NCBI GenBank assembly: GCA_900314195.1
Contig: OMUH01000049.1
Location: 1-56,236, forward strand
Direction: 5' to 3'
Source: an uncultured Prevotella sp.
GTDB taxonomy: Bacteria > Bacteroidota > Bacteroidia > Bacteroidales > Bacteroidaceae
Length of the DNA: 56,236 bases
Below the pieces are notes generated by a model, which searched no databases, had not been told where the DNA came from, and saw only the letters and a list, made by a program, of their open reading frames with translations. This document shows positions 35,276-42,978 of the stretch, piece after piece. The position numbers and the translations under genes are program-made. Position 1 is the stretch's first letter. Each line of letters opens with the position of its first letter.

Positions 35276-36246
35276 CATTCTCCGTTTTAGTGGCTGTCTA
35301 CAACGCTGAGAAATATCTCCCGAATTGTCTTGACTCGCTCATCGGGCAGACACTAAAGGACATTCAGATTATATGTGTCGACGATGCCTCAACAGATTCG
35401 TCGCCGGACATTCTCAGACAATATGCCGGAAAGGACAGCAGGATAGAGGTTATAACACACAGCACGAACATGGGTATCTCGGCTGCGCGCAACACGGCAC
35501 TCGCGGCCGCTAAAGGTACATATACATGCTTTCTCGACAGCGACGACTGGCTGTCAGCTGACGCGCTTGAGCAAGCCGACGCTGCCTTCAGCAAGAATCC
35601 CGGTGCTGACTGCGTGCTCTTTGAATGCATGACGGTATACGACGGCAGAGAGGTGCCGATGCGACTGCCTGACTTCACTACGCTGACGGGCAGACAGGCC
35701 TTCACGATGAGCCTCGACTGGACAGTGCACGGCATTTATGCCGTAAGAACAGCGCTGCACAAGCAATATCCGTATGACACATCGGCACGCACATATACTG
35801 ACGAGAACATCACACGCATGCACTATCTGAAGTCACGGCTCGTGGCACGATGCAATGGAATATACTATTACCGGCAGCATGCCTCGTCGGTGACACACGC
35901 CGGAACAATAAGACGTCTTGATTTTCTAAAGGCAAACATGAGGATGAGGGAAATGCTGCTGAATGAAAATATTGACAGCACGACGGTGGCAAGATATGAG
36001 AATATGAGGTGGCTGAACGTCATTGACTGCTACATGACTTTCTTCAGATACAGAAAATCGTGGAACAGGACAGACCGCGAAAAGGCGGTGCAGATGCTGC
36101 ACAAGGCTTGGCTGAGCATTGACACTGACGCTGTAAGGAAACGATTGCTGCACAAGCCGGGGTATATGCACCTCAGCTCATGGCGTTTGTTCAGATGGCA
36201 GGAAGAGGCTTACTTCACGGCTAAAAAAATTATGAACAGATGGTGA
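35272..36246 (+). CDS. Family 2 glycosyltransferase
   Basis: A 324-residue GT-A enzyme starting MTFSVLVAVYNAEKYLPNCL. Donor-binding ICVDDASTDSS (about 34-44), MGISAARNTALAAAKG and the metal site FLDSDDWL (about 86-93) are complete. The C-terminal part lacks membrane helices. It overlaps the flippase stop by 4 bp and the next glycosyltransferase by 7 bp, so the three are one translational unit. Probably adds one sugar to the lipid-linked repeat moved by the flippase. Confidence 0.87.
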   Translation: MTFSVLVAVYNAEKYLPNCLDSLIGQTLKDIQIICVDDASTDSSPDILRQYAGKDSRIEVITHSTNMGISAARNTALAAAKGTYTCFLDSDDWLSADALEQADAAFSKNPGADCVLFECMTVYDGREVPMRLPDFTTLTGRQAFTMSLDWTVHGIYAVRTALHKQYPYDTSARTYTDENITRMHYLKSRLVARCNGIYYYRQHASSVTHAGTIRRLDFLKANMRMREMLLNENIDSTTVARYENMRWLNVIDCYMTFFRYRKSWNRTDREKAVQMLHKAWLSIDTDAVRKRLLHKPGYMHLSSWRLFRWQEEAYFTAKKIMNRW

Positions 36247-37271
36247 CTGACAACAGCATAATGCTTAATGACGAAACAGACAACGCTACTGTAGAGCTTT
36301 CGGTTATCGTACCGGTCTACCAAGGTGCTGAAACGTTGAGAAGATGCGTTGACAGCATCATGGCCCAGCAGCTCAGCAGCTGGGAACTGCTGCTCATTGA
36401 CGACGGCTCTGATGACGGGACACCGCAGATATGCGATGAGCTGGCAGCGGCAGACAGACATATAAGGGTTTTCCACAAGGACAACGGCGGACTATCTGAC
36501 GCAAGGAATTACGGCATTGAAAGGGCTGAGGGCAGGTGGATTACGTTTGCCGACTGCGACGATGAAATAGAGCCATGCACGCTGAAAAACGTTATGAACG
36601 CAATGAAAGAATACTGCGGAAATATTACCGGAGGTGTTGATAACAGTGTGGATAACTTTTCAGATAATGACAGATGTTGTGCTATCGACTTTATAGAATA
36701 TTCTGTATCAGCTAATTACGGCAGTGATACAAATCAGCATAACATTGATTTTGATAACCGTATTTACAACAGCAGCACAGAATATTTTGTCTCAACGCAG
36801 GCTTGGAAACATGCTTACGCATGGAACAAGGTGTATAACCGCAGACTTTTCAACACCTTGCGATATGAGAAAGGACAGAAATATGAAGACATGATTATGC
36901 TGCCGCAGTTGCTAGAAAGGTCTGAACACATAATGACGCTGCCGCCGGAGGCCGGACGTTATCTGTATTATGAATCGCCGGGAGGGATAACGGCATGCGC
37001 AGGCGGCAACGAACTGAAAGACCTGCTGCTTGGCTACTGCCGGCTGTATGGCTGGGCTGAAAAGAATATTGCCGGCAACACGGACCGACGGGCAATGGCC
37101 ATGCTGTATGCCGATGCGCTGAACACGCAGATTGACGTGGCAAGGATGACAGACGCAACGCCTGTGCTGCCTGTAAGGCATTATAACGCTACTTTTAAGG
37201 AATGTCTGCTCGGCATCATAGGGATTAAAGCACTGTGCCGGCTGTGGAAAATAATAAAAGGAAAAGAATAA
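36240..37271 (+). CDS. Family 2 glycosyltransferase containing in-frame DnaA-box-like sequences
   Basis: A 343-residue GT-A enzyme. LSVIVPVYQGAETLRRCVDS opens the domain; LLIDDGSDDGT (about 52-62), GGLSDARNYGIERAEG and the metal site FADCDDEI are intact. Unusually, a low-complexity Asn/Asp-rich insert at about residues 130-170 (GGVDNSVDNFSDN) is encoded by TGTTGATAA (36635-36643) and an exact TGTGGATAA (36647-36655), 12 bp apart. Base composition of this insert is AT-richer than the rest of the gene. The bidirectional terminator at 37302-37369 ends the cluster. Confidence 0.85.
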   Translation: MVTDNSIMLNDETDNATVELSVIVPVYQGAETLRRCVDSIMAQQLSSWELLLIDDGSDDGTPQICDELAAADRHIRVFHKDNGGLSDARNYGIERAEGRWITFADCDDEIEPCTLKNVMNAMKEYCGNITGGVDNSVDNFSDNDRCCAIDFIEYSVSANYGSDTNQHNIDFDNRIYNSSTEYFVSTQAWKHAYAWNKVYNRRLFNTLRYEKGQKYEDMIMLPQLLERSEHIMTLPPEAGRYLYYESPGGITACAGGNELKDLLLGYCRLYGWAEKNIAGNTDRRAMAMLYADALNTQIDVARMTDATPVLPVRHYNATFKECLLGIIGIKALCRLWKIIKGKE

Positions 37272-37301
37272 AGGGAAAAAAGAAATAAAAAGCAAAAAAA
37301 T

Positions 37302-37369
37302 AAAAGCCTCTCACTTGAGCCGGCCGGCAGTCGCTGCCCGCACAGTCCATACAGTGGAGAGGCTTTTTT
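37302..37369. terminator. Bidirectional terminator between the polysaccharide cluster and nadA
   Basis: AAAAGCCTCTC (37302-37312) pairs with GAGAGGCTTTT (37357-37367) and runs into six T on the plus strand; the A run on the left serves the minus strand. The long loop contains a GCCGGC-type secondary hairpin. It separates converging genes. Confidence 0.85.
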
Positions 37370-37464
37370 ATGAAAAACTGAACTTTTTATTTATTCAAAT
37401 GCCGCACGCCACAATAGCTGTTTATGCACGGCATTTATTCTTGGAAGATTTATCTCTGATTTTT

Positions 37465-38457
37465 CTAACTGAGCTCAAGCATGCGCTGGATGGGCTTGAC
37501 GGCCTCGCGTGCTATGTCGGCAGGTACGGTAATCTCCGGCCAGCCATATTTCAGCGTGTTATAAAGCTTGTCAAGCGTGTTGAGCTTCATGAACTCACAC
37601 TCATTGCAGCTGCACCCCAATGAACCCTCGCTGACCTCCGGCGGCACAGGATAGAACGTCACGTCAGGACAGCGGCGCGCCATCTCGTGAAGCATGCCGG
37701 CCTCGGTGGCTACGATATATTCTTTCGTATCGGGATGCTCCTCGGCATATTTCAGCATTGTGGCCGTGCTGCCCTTCACGTCGGCAATGGCAAGAACGGG
37801 GGCCTTGCACTCCAGATGAGCCATGACAAGTGCCGACGGGTGCTGTTTCTTCAGCTCCACGATGCCTGCAACGGAGAATTTCTCGTGCACATGGCAGCCG
37901 CCGTTCCAAAGAAGCATGTGACGGCCCGTGACAGAATTGATATAATTGCCGAGGTTATAGTCCGGACCGAAAATGATTTTCTCATCCTTAGGAAACGATG
38001 ATACCACCTTGACGGCATTGCCTGAGGTGACAACACAGTCTGTGAGCGCCTTTACGGCAGCTGTAGTGTTGACATAGCTTATCACCTTATACCCCGGGTG
38101 CTCAGCCTTGTATTTTCTGAGGTCGTCAGCACGGCAGCTGTCAGCAAGGCTGCACCCGGCATTCAGATCAAGCGACAGCACTTTCTTATCAGGAGAAAGC
38201 AGCTTGCACGTCTCGGCCATGAAATGAACACCGCACATGACGATAACCTTAGCGTCGGTGTCGGCGGCCTTGCGGGCAAGAGCAAGAGAATCGCCTACGA
38301 AATCGGCTATGTCCTGCACTGCGCCAACTGTATAGTAATGGGCAAGGATGACAGCCTTCTGCTCGCGGCACATGCGGCGTATCTCTGCACGCACGTCAAT
38401 ACCGGCGGGAACAGGCTCGTCTGCGTATCCCTTCTGTTTCCATTCTTCTTTAAACAT
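37465..38457 (-). CDS. nadA: Quinolinate synthase NadA
   Basis: Cytoplasmic [4Fe-4S] enzyme that condenses iminoaspartate with dihydroxyacetone phosphate to quinolinate for NAD synthesis. The substrate-side ILAHYYTVGAVQDIADFVGDS is seen at about 37-57. The three cluster Cys are assignable to NAGCSLADS (C102), WNGGCHVHE (C188) and the Cys-rich GCSCNECEFM (282-287). Length 330 fits the short NadA group. nadB/nadC are not adjacent. The leader is long (about 200 nt if the TAACTTTG at 38662-38669 on the minus strand is the -7 box) and contains two box-like 9-mers. Confidence 0.95.
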   Translation of the reverse strand: MFKEEWKQKGYADEPVPAGIDVRAEIRRMCREQKAVILAHYYTVGAVQDIADFVGDSLALARKAADTDAKVIVMCGVHFMAETCKLLSPDKKVLSLDLNAGCSLADSCRADDLRKYKAEHPGYKVISYVNTTAAVKALTDCVVTSGNAVKVVSSFPKDEKIIFGPDYNLGNYINSVTGRHMLLWNGGCHVHEKFSVAGIVELKKQHPSALVMAHLECKAPVLAIADVKGSTATMLKYAEEHPDTKEYIVATEAGMLHEMARRCPDVTFYPVPPEVSEGSLGCSCNECEFMKLNTLDKLYNTLKYGWPEITVPADIAREAVKPIQRMLELS

Positions 38458-38899
38458 ATCTATATATTTAATATCTCTTTAAATTTTAGAATTAAAAGAT
38501 GAGGATGAATATATGAAGTGCGTTTGTTGATAATTTCACTGGCTTTTTTATGCATTTTGTGTTATCAACAAATTGCTGTATGTTATCCAATATGCATGTT
38601 GATTATTCCTTTCTGAATATTAGAATATTATGTGAGTTATTCACAATGCTTCTGATTGGTGCAAAGTTAATAATTTTATATCTTTTTCTAAAAAAAATCT
38701 GTTGAAAAGTTGATTATATCTGTTTAATAAACTTTATATTTTCCACATTTCCTGATGCCGCATCTTTGATTGGCTCACAAATCATTTTTTATAAACATGG
38801 TTTAAACATGTTTTCAACATGGTTTTGCGCCACTTTTCAACACGTTTTGTTGATAAACTGACTTGATTACAATAACTCTGCTATGAAATGTTTTTAAAA

Positions 38900-38934
38900 T
38901 TGCGGACGGTCACGAGAACGCACCATGCATGTGG
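38900..38934 (+). repeat. GC-rich dispersed element, copy e
   Basis: TTGCGGACGGTCACGAGAAC then GCACCATGCATGTGG. Left border GTTTTTAAAATTGCGGA matches copy c. The internal hairpin is partly lost. Confidence 0.65.
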
Positions 38935-38981
38935 CAATAAAACTGTTTTTATTCGGATTTATATCAGGTTAAGCAATGTTT

Positions 38982-39082
38982 AAAAAATAACTTCCACATG
39001 TTTTCAGCAAGAGGTGTGTCCACTTGCAGGGTGCGGCCCTTGTGGCCGTCAGCAGCCTAAAAACATGCGGAAGTTATTTTTT
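38982..39082 (-). repeat. MITE-like element with 23-bp terminal inverted repeats (copy f)
   Basis: Left end AAAAAATAACTTCC then ACATGTTTT (38982-39004); right end, read on the minus strand, AAAAAATAACTTCC then GCATGTTTT. The 23-bp arms differ at one base. Between them sits the GC-rich core (39018-39055) with its AGGGT-GCG-GCCCT hairpin and CCACAAGGG flank. Total about 101 bp. No clear target-site duplication was seen. Copy d (28960-29058) keeps the left arm and core but has lost the right arm. Confidence 0.7.
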
Positions 39083-39108
39083 GCACTTTACTAATTCGTT
39101 GAAGATAA

Positions 39109-39157
39109 AAAATCCATGCTCGTGTCTCTTGGAGGTTCGAACATGGATTCTTTTTTT
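39109..39157. terminator. Bidirectional terminator after the GT9 gene
   Basis: AATCCATG (39111-39118) pairs with CATGGATT (39142-39149), with A and T runs outside on both sides. It lies 18 bp beyond the stop codon of the minus-strand GT9 gene. Confidence 0.75.
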
Positions 39158-39174
39158 ATGATGTAAATTGTTGT

Positions 39175-40221
39175 TTATTGCAGATACACCTCGGCGTGTT
39201 TGACGATTGTCTCCGGGGTAATATTGTTCATGCATGCGAAGTCGCCGCGATAGCATGGGCGGTTGCCGTAGATGCTGCACGGACGGCACGGGAGGTCGGT
39301 CTGTACGGTGTCGTCGTAGCGCTGGTTCCATCCCATGAAGCCGGCATAGGGATGTGTGGCGCCCCACACGCTGACCACAGGTGTGTTGCAGATGGCGGCA
39401 AGGTGCATGTTGGCCGAGTCCATGGAAATCATGACATTGAGATGGCTCATGAGAATCATCTCTTTCTCCAGGGAGGCGAGCTCAAAAGAGGCATTGGTGA
39501 CCTGAGGATATTTTTCGGCCCATGAGTTCATCAATGCATTCTCTTCCTTTCCGCCGCCGAAGAGGAAGATGCGGCAGGAGGGATGCTTCTTTATGAGAAG
39601 TGCCACTACCTTTTCCATCTTCTCAGTAGGATATATTTTTCCGGGATGGGCGGCAAAAGGAGCAACGCCTATCCACTTTTCGAATTTTTTCTTTTCTGAG
39701 TAGTTCTCGCCGAGCAGGCGCAGGTTGCCGCCGGTGATGGGAAATATGCTTGTGAAATTGATGCGTACGGGATAGCCGAGCTTTTCAAGCACTTCGGCGT
39801 AGTTGTGAAATTGTGACGGCTGTTGCTTGAGCATTTTGCCGTCGCGGCGCGTGAGGGCACGCTTGCCGTCGCGGTGCTTGTCTATGTGCGCTACTTTGTA
39901 GTTGGCAAGGCTAAAGCGCATGCGGAGATAATTGGAACGAAGCACGTTGTGGAAATCGGCAATGGCGGTGAACTGCTTGGCTATCAGCCGGCGGTAGAGG
40001 TTGTTAAGACCCGTGACGCCGTGGTATTCATAATCAATGTCGGCAGCCATGAAACCAACGTTAGGGGCCAGATTCTCAAAGAAACAGCGGGCATAGGGAC
40101 GGCTGAGAACGGTGATGCGCAGGTGCGGATACTGGTGGGCCAGCGAATACACTACGGGTACTGTCATTGCAACGTCGCCGATGGCTGAGAAACGGATGAT
40201 GAGAATGTGTTCGGTTTTCAT
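39175..40221 (-). CDS. Family 9 glycosyltransferase (heptosyltransferase-like)
   Basis: A 348-residue GT-B enzyme of the ADP-heptose:LPS heptosyltransferase family, acting on LPS core or a similar surface glycan at the inner leaflet. The start at 40221 (MKTEHILIIRFSAIGDVAMT) is chosen because the family N-terminus begins there; the open frame runs 44 codons further upstream with non-family sequence. The FSAIGDVAMTVPV loop, GVAPFAAHPGKIYP, and the C-terminal SMDSANMHLAAICNTPVVSVWGATHP motif (donor site) are intact. A separate DUF4254 gene lies upstream on the same strand across a 297-bp gap. Confidence 0.85.
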   Translation of the reverse strand: MKTEHILIIRFSAIGDVAMTVPVVYSLAHQYPHLRITVLSRPYARCFFENLAPNVGFMAADIDYEYHGVTGLNNLYRRLIAKQFTAIADFHNVLRSNYLRMRFSLANYKVAHIDKHRDGKRALTRRDGKMLKQQPSQFHNYAEVLEKLGYPVRINFTSIFPITGGNLRLLGENYSEKKKFEKWIGVAPFAAHPGKIYPTEKMEKVVALLIKKHPSCRIFLFGGGKEENALMNSWAEKYPQVTNASFELASLEKEMILMSHLNVMISMDSANMHLAAICNTPVVSVWGATHPYAGFMGWNQRYDDTVQTDLPCRPCSIYGNRPCYRGDFACMNNITPETIVKHAEVYLQ

Positions 40222-40518
40222 GTTTTTGCTGCTTGGTTTCTGCCGGCAGTAAAGCTGTAAAGGCCTTTGCCGGTTGTAATTTATTAAGGTGTTATGTCTT
40301 TTTTTTGTTGTCAAAAGCAACTTGTTGTGGCACTTCCACACATGACGTAGCATATAATGTGTGCATATAATGTGTCTCGGAAATGCTTTATATAATATGT
40401 GAGTGTGCTTTCATGCATCGTTATGATGCGTGTGTGTTATGAAATAAAATTCACAACAGCACGGTTCATGCTTTGCGGTGAAGACACGGTAATTGCCGTA
40501 ACCTTAATTGTTAAAAGT
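40222..40518. other. Intergenic region with a 13-bp tandem repeat
   Basis: Between DUF4254 and the GT9 gene. GCATATAATGTGT occurs twice head to tail at 40350-40375. The plus strand after 40299 has a T8 run. No gene or convincing promoter was seen. Confidence 0.6.
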
Positions 40519-41124
40519 TTATTTTTTCCCGTAGAGCACGGGGTTTGTATCGGCGTCATTATACATTTTCATCTGCCGGTATACCTTCATGTATTTCCGG
40601 CCGGCTTCAATATCGGCAAGCAGCTCGTCTATGGCTTCGCCAAGGTCGGTCTGCTGTTCGAGAAGAACGTTCAGCTTTGCGCTGCATTTGCGCTTGTGTT
40701 CTTCTGTGGCGTCTGTGCGCATAGCCTCCTCGCGCATGTGATATATTTTCAAGGCAAGAATGCTGAGCCTGTCAATGGCCCATGCCGGACTCTCGGTGTT
40801 GATGGTTGCGTCGGGAAGTGTCTTGACGTTCTTGTATTTTTCGAGGAAATAGCTGTCTATCTGTTCAACAAGGTCTGTACGGTCCTGATTGCTTTTGTCA
40901 ATGCGGTGTTTGATGGTCATGCCTGCCGACGGGTCTATGGCCGGGTCGCGGATGATGTCTTCAAGGTGCCACTGCACGGTGTCGATCCAGTTTTTCAGGT
41001 AGAGTATGTTGTCAATAGTGCCCTCGGGATACGGATTGGATATCTTCGTGTCTACATTGTCACTGACGTGATAATCGCGTATGGTCTCATTGAATATTTT
41101 GTTAGCATGCTCTGTAAATGACAT
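40519..41124 (-). CDS. DUF4254 family protein
   Basis: A 201-residue soluble protein, largely alpha-helical by composition, with no signal peptide. The core WHLEDIIRDP, MTIKHRIDKSNQDRTDLVEQ and KCSAKLNVLLEQQTDLGEAI is characteristic of DUF4254, a family without known function found mainly in Bacteroidota, often beside glycosyltransferase genes as here (GT9 downstream). Own promoter at 41167-41198. A coupling to LPS core synthesis is a guess from context only. Confidence 0.8.
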   Translation of the reverse strand: MSFTEHANKIFNETIRDYHVSDNVDTKISNPYPEGTIDNILYLKNWIDTVQWHLEDIIRDPAIDPSAGMTIKHRIDKSNQDRTDLVEQIDSYFLEKYKNVKTLPDATINTESPAWAIDRLSILALKIYHMREEAMRTDATEEHKRKCSAKLNVLLEQQTDLGEAIDELLADIEAGRKYMKVYRQMKMYNDADTNPVLYGKK

Positions 41125-41166
41125 AAGAATGAATGTTTTTGTTTTATCAGTGTATTTTTATGCTTA

Positions 41167-41198
41167 CAAAGGTATGTAATTAGTTCTAATTGAGCAAC
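41167..41198 (-). promoter_or_regulatory. Promoter of the DUF4254 gene
   Basis: On the minus strand GTTG (41195-41198), 20 bases, then TACCTTTG (41167-41174), about 43 bp before the start codon. Confidence 0.6.
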
Positions 41199-41276
41199 AA
41201 AAAGGCGGAAAAAGACTTTTTTAATGCACACTTTGATATGAAGTGTGCAATGAGGTGAGCTTTTTTTACATTTTTA

Positions 41277-41308
41277 TTTGCTAAATTGGAGAAAAAAGTG
41301 TTACTTTG
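41277..41308 (+). promoter_or_regulatory. Promoter of acpP
   Basis: TTTG (41277-41280), 20 bases, then TTACTTTG (41301-41308), one base off the TAnnTTTG consensus; 54 bp before the acpP ATG. It is divergent from the DUF4254 promoter. Confidence 0.65.
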
Positions 41309-41362
41309 CATCCGATTTTAATCTTAGAAAAATATTAATAAACAAATTTTAAAAAAACGATT

Positions 41363-41602
41363 ATGTCAGAAATTGAAAACAAAGTAAAAGCTATTATCGT
41401 TGATAAGCTGGGTGTTGATGAGTCTGAGGTTAAGCCTGAGGCAAGTTTTACAAACGATCTTGGTGCTGATTCTCTTGACACCGTAGAACTTATCATGGAG
41501 TTCGAGAAGGAGTTCTCAATATCTATTCCTGACGACAAGGCTGAGAAGATTTCTACTGTTGGCGATGCCATCAAGTATATCGAGGACAACCAGGCTAAGT
41601 AA
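41363..41602 (+). CDS. acpP: Acyl carrier protein
   Basis: A 79-residue acidic carrier of growing fatty acyl chains. The phosphopantetheine attachment Ser lies in the canonical [10 protein letters not shown] (about S38). The four-helix pattern and length are standard. It is followed by fabF after 113 bp, with a hairpin and T6 in the gap that may lower read-through so that acpP is made in excess of fabF. Confidence 0.97.
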   Translation: MSEIENKVKAIIVDKLGVDESEVKPEASFTNDLGADSLDTVELIMEFEKEFSISIPDDKAEKISTVGDAIKYIEDNQAK

Positions 41603-41619
41603 TAGCTTTTTTATTTTCA

Positions 41620-41700
41620 GAAATTAGAGATTGGTGACTGTTGTTACGGCCTTTTTATTTATTCTTTGGCTGAGGGTCTCCAATCTCCAATTTCTTTTTT
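41620..41700 (+). terminator. Hairpin plus T tract between acpP and fabF (likely attenuating terminator)
   Basis: GAAATTAGAGATTGG (41620-41634) pairs with CCAATCTCCAATTTC (41680-41694) with a single A-C mismatch, followed by TTTTTT (41695-41700). Since no promoter is apparent between it and fabF, partial termination would set the acpP:fabF ratio. Confidence 0.75.
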
Positions 41701-41715
41701 CAATTAATTTTTTAT

Positions 41716-42978
41716 ATGGAGTTAAAACGAGTTGTTGTAACAGGTTTGGGCGCTGTTACCCCGGTGGGTAACGATCCGGAAGAGACATGGAAAAATCTTG
41801 TTGCCGGAAAAAGCGGTGCCGCTCCTATTACAGAATTTGATGCTTCGAAGTTTAAGACCCAGTTTGCATGTGAGGTTAAGAACCTCAATGTGAATGATTA
41901 TCTTGACAGAAAAGAGGCACGCAAGATGGACCGCTATTGTCAGCTGGCCATGATAAGTGCCATTCAGGGTGTCAAGGATTCCGGTCTTGACCTGGAGGCT
42001 GAGGACAAGAACCGCATCGGCGTTGTTTACGGTGTCGGCATAGGTGGTATCAAGACTTTTGAAGAAGAGGTTACATACTATGGCCAGCACATTGACGACG
42101 GTCCTAAGTTCAGTCCTTTCTTCATCCCTAAGATGATTGCAGATATAGCATCCGGACAGATTTCCATTCATTTTGGTTTCCACGGACCTAACTATACCAC
42201 CACTTCTGCCTGCGCATCATCTACGAATGCGCTTGCCGATGCTTTCAACCTTATCCGTCTGGGCAAGGCAAACGTTATTGTGAGCGGTGGTGCCGAGTCT
42301 GCCATCTGCGCCTGCGGCGTGGGCGGTTTCAATGCCATGAAGGCCTTGTCAACGCGCAACGACGATCCTGAGCACGCATCACGTCCGTTCAGCGGCAGCC
42401 GTGACGGATTCATCATGGGCGAGGGTGCCGGCTGTCTGGTGCTCGAGGAACTGGAGCATGCAAAGGCACGCGGCGCGAAGATTTATGCTGAGATGGTAGG
42501 CGAGGGTGAGAGCGCTGACGCTTATCACATCACGGCATCTCATCCGGAAGGTCTTGGTGCAAAGCTGGTTATGCAGAACGCTCTTGACGATGCCGGCATG
42601 ACACCTGCTGACATTGACTATATCAATGTGCACGGCACGTCAACGCATGTTGGCGACATCTCTGAGGCTAAGGCTATCAAGGATGTGTTCGGTGATGAAG
42701 CTTACAAGCTGAACATCTCATCGACAAAGTCTATGACAGGACACCTGCTGGGCGCTGCCGGTGCCGTAGAGGCTATGGTTTGCGTACTGTCAGTGAAGAA
42801 CGACATTGTGCCGCCGACTATAAACCATGAGGACGGCGACGATGACCCGGAACTCGACTATAAGATGAACTTCACGTTCAACAAGGCCCAGAAGCGCACT
42901 GTGCGTGCTGCACTGAGCAATACATTCGGTTTCGGCGGTCATAACGCATGTGTTATTTTCAAGAAATATGCTGAATAA
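41716..42978 (+). CDS. fabF: Beta-ketoacyl-ACP synthase II
   Basis: Condensing enzyme that elongates fatty acids with malonyl-ACP. The nucleophilic Cys lies in TTSACASSTNALADAF (about residue 164), and the two His are in NVHGTSTHVGD and STKSMTGHLLGAAG. GGAESAICACGVGGFNAMKA and the C-terminal SNTFGFGGHNACVIFKK complete the family pattern. Length 420 is usual. The stop overlaps the start of rnc by 11 bp, so acpP-fabF-rnc is one operon, as often seen in bacteria. Confidence 0.97.
   Translation: MELKRVVVTGLGAVTPVGNDPEETWKNLVAGKSGAAPITEFDASKFKTQFACEVKNLNVNDYLDRKEARKMDRYCQLAMISAIQGVKDSGLDLEAEDKNRIGVVYGVGIGGIKTFEEEVTYYGQHIDDGPKFSPFFIPKMIADIASGQISIHFGFHGPNYTTTSACASSTNALADAFNLIRLGKANVIVSGGAESAICACGVGGFNAMKALSTRNDDPEHASRPFSGSRDGFIMGEGAGCLVLEELEHAKARGAKIYAEMVGEGESADAYHITASHPEGLGAKLVMQNALDDAGMTPADIDYINVHGTSTHVGDISEAKAIKDVFGDEAYKLNISSTKSMTGHLLGAAGAVEAMVCVLSVKNDIVPPTINHEDGDDDPELDYKMNFTFNKAQKRTVRAALSNTFGFGGHNACVIFKKYAE

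Larger units (their letters stand above)
38458..39174. other. AT-rich intergenic region with DnaA-like boxes and two dispersed repeats
   Basis: No gene. Box-like 9-mers: TGTTGATAA at 38525 and 38848, TTATCAACA at 38562, TTATTCACA at 38636, plus weaker TGTTGATTA and TTATCCAAT forms. Minus-strand TAACTTTG (38662-38669) may drive nadA. Copy e of the GC-rich element is at 38900-38934 and the MITE-like copy f at 38982-39082. A terminator for the GT9 gene is at 39109-39157. Confidence 0.75.

Noticed and set aside
39111..39149. tRNA-like GGTTCGAAC sequence
   Set aside because: The flanking bases cannot form a T stem or acceptor stem; the sequence is the loop of a terminator hairpin.
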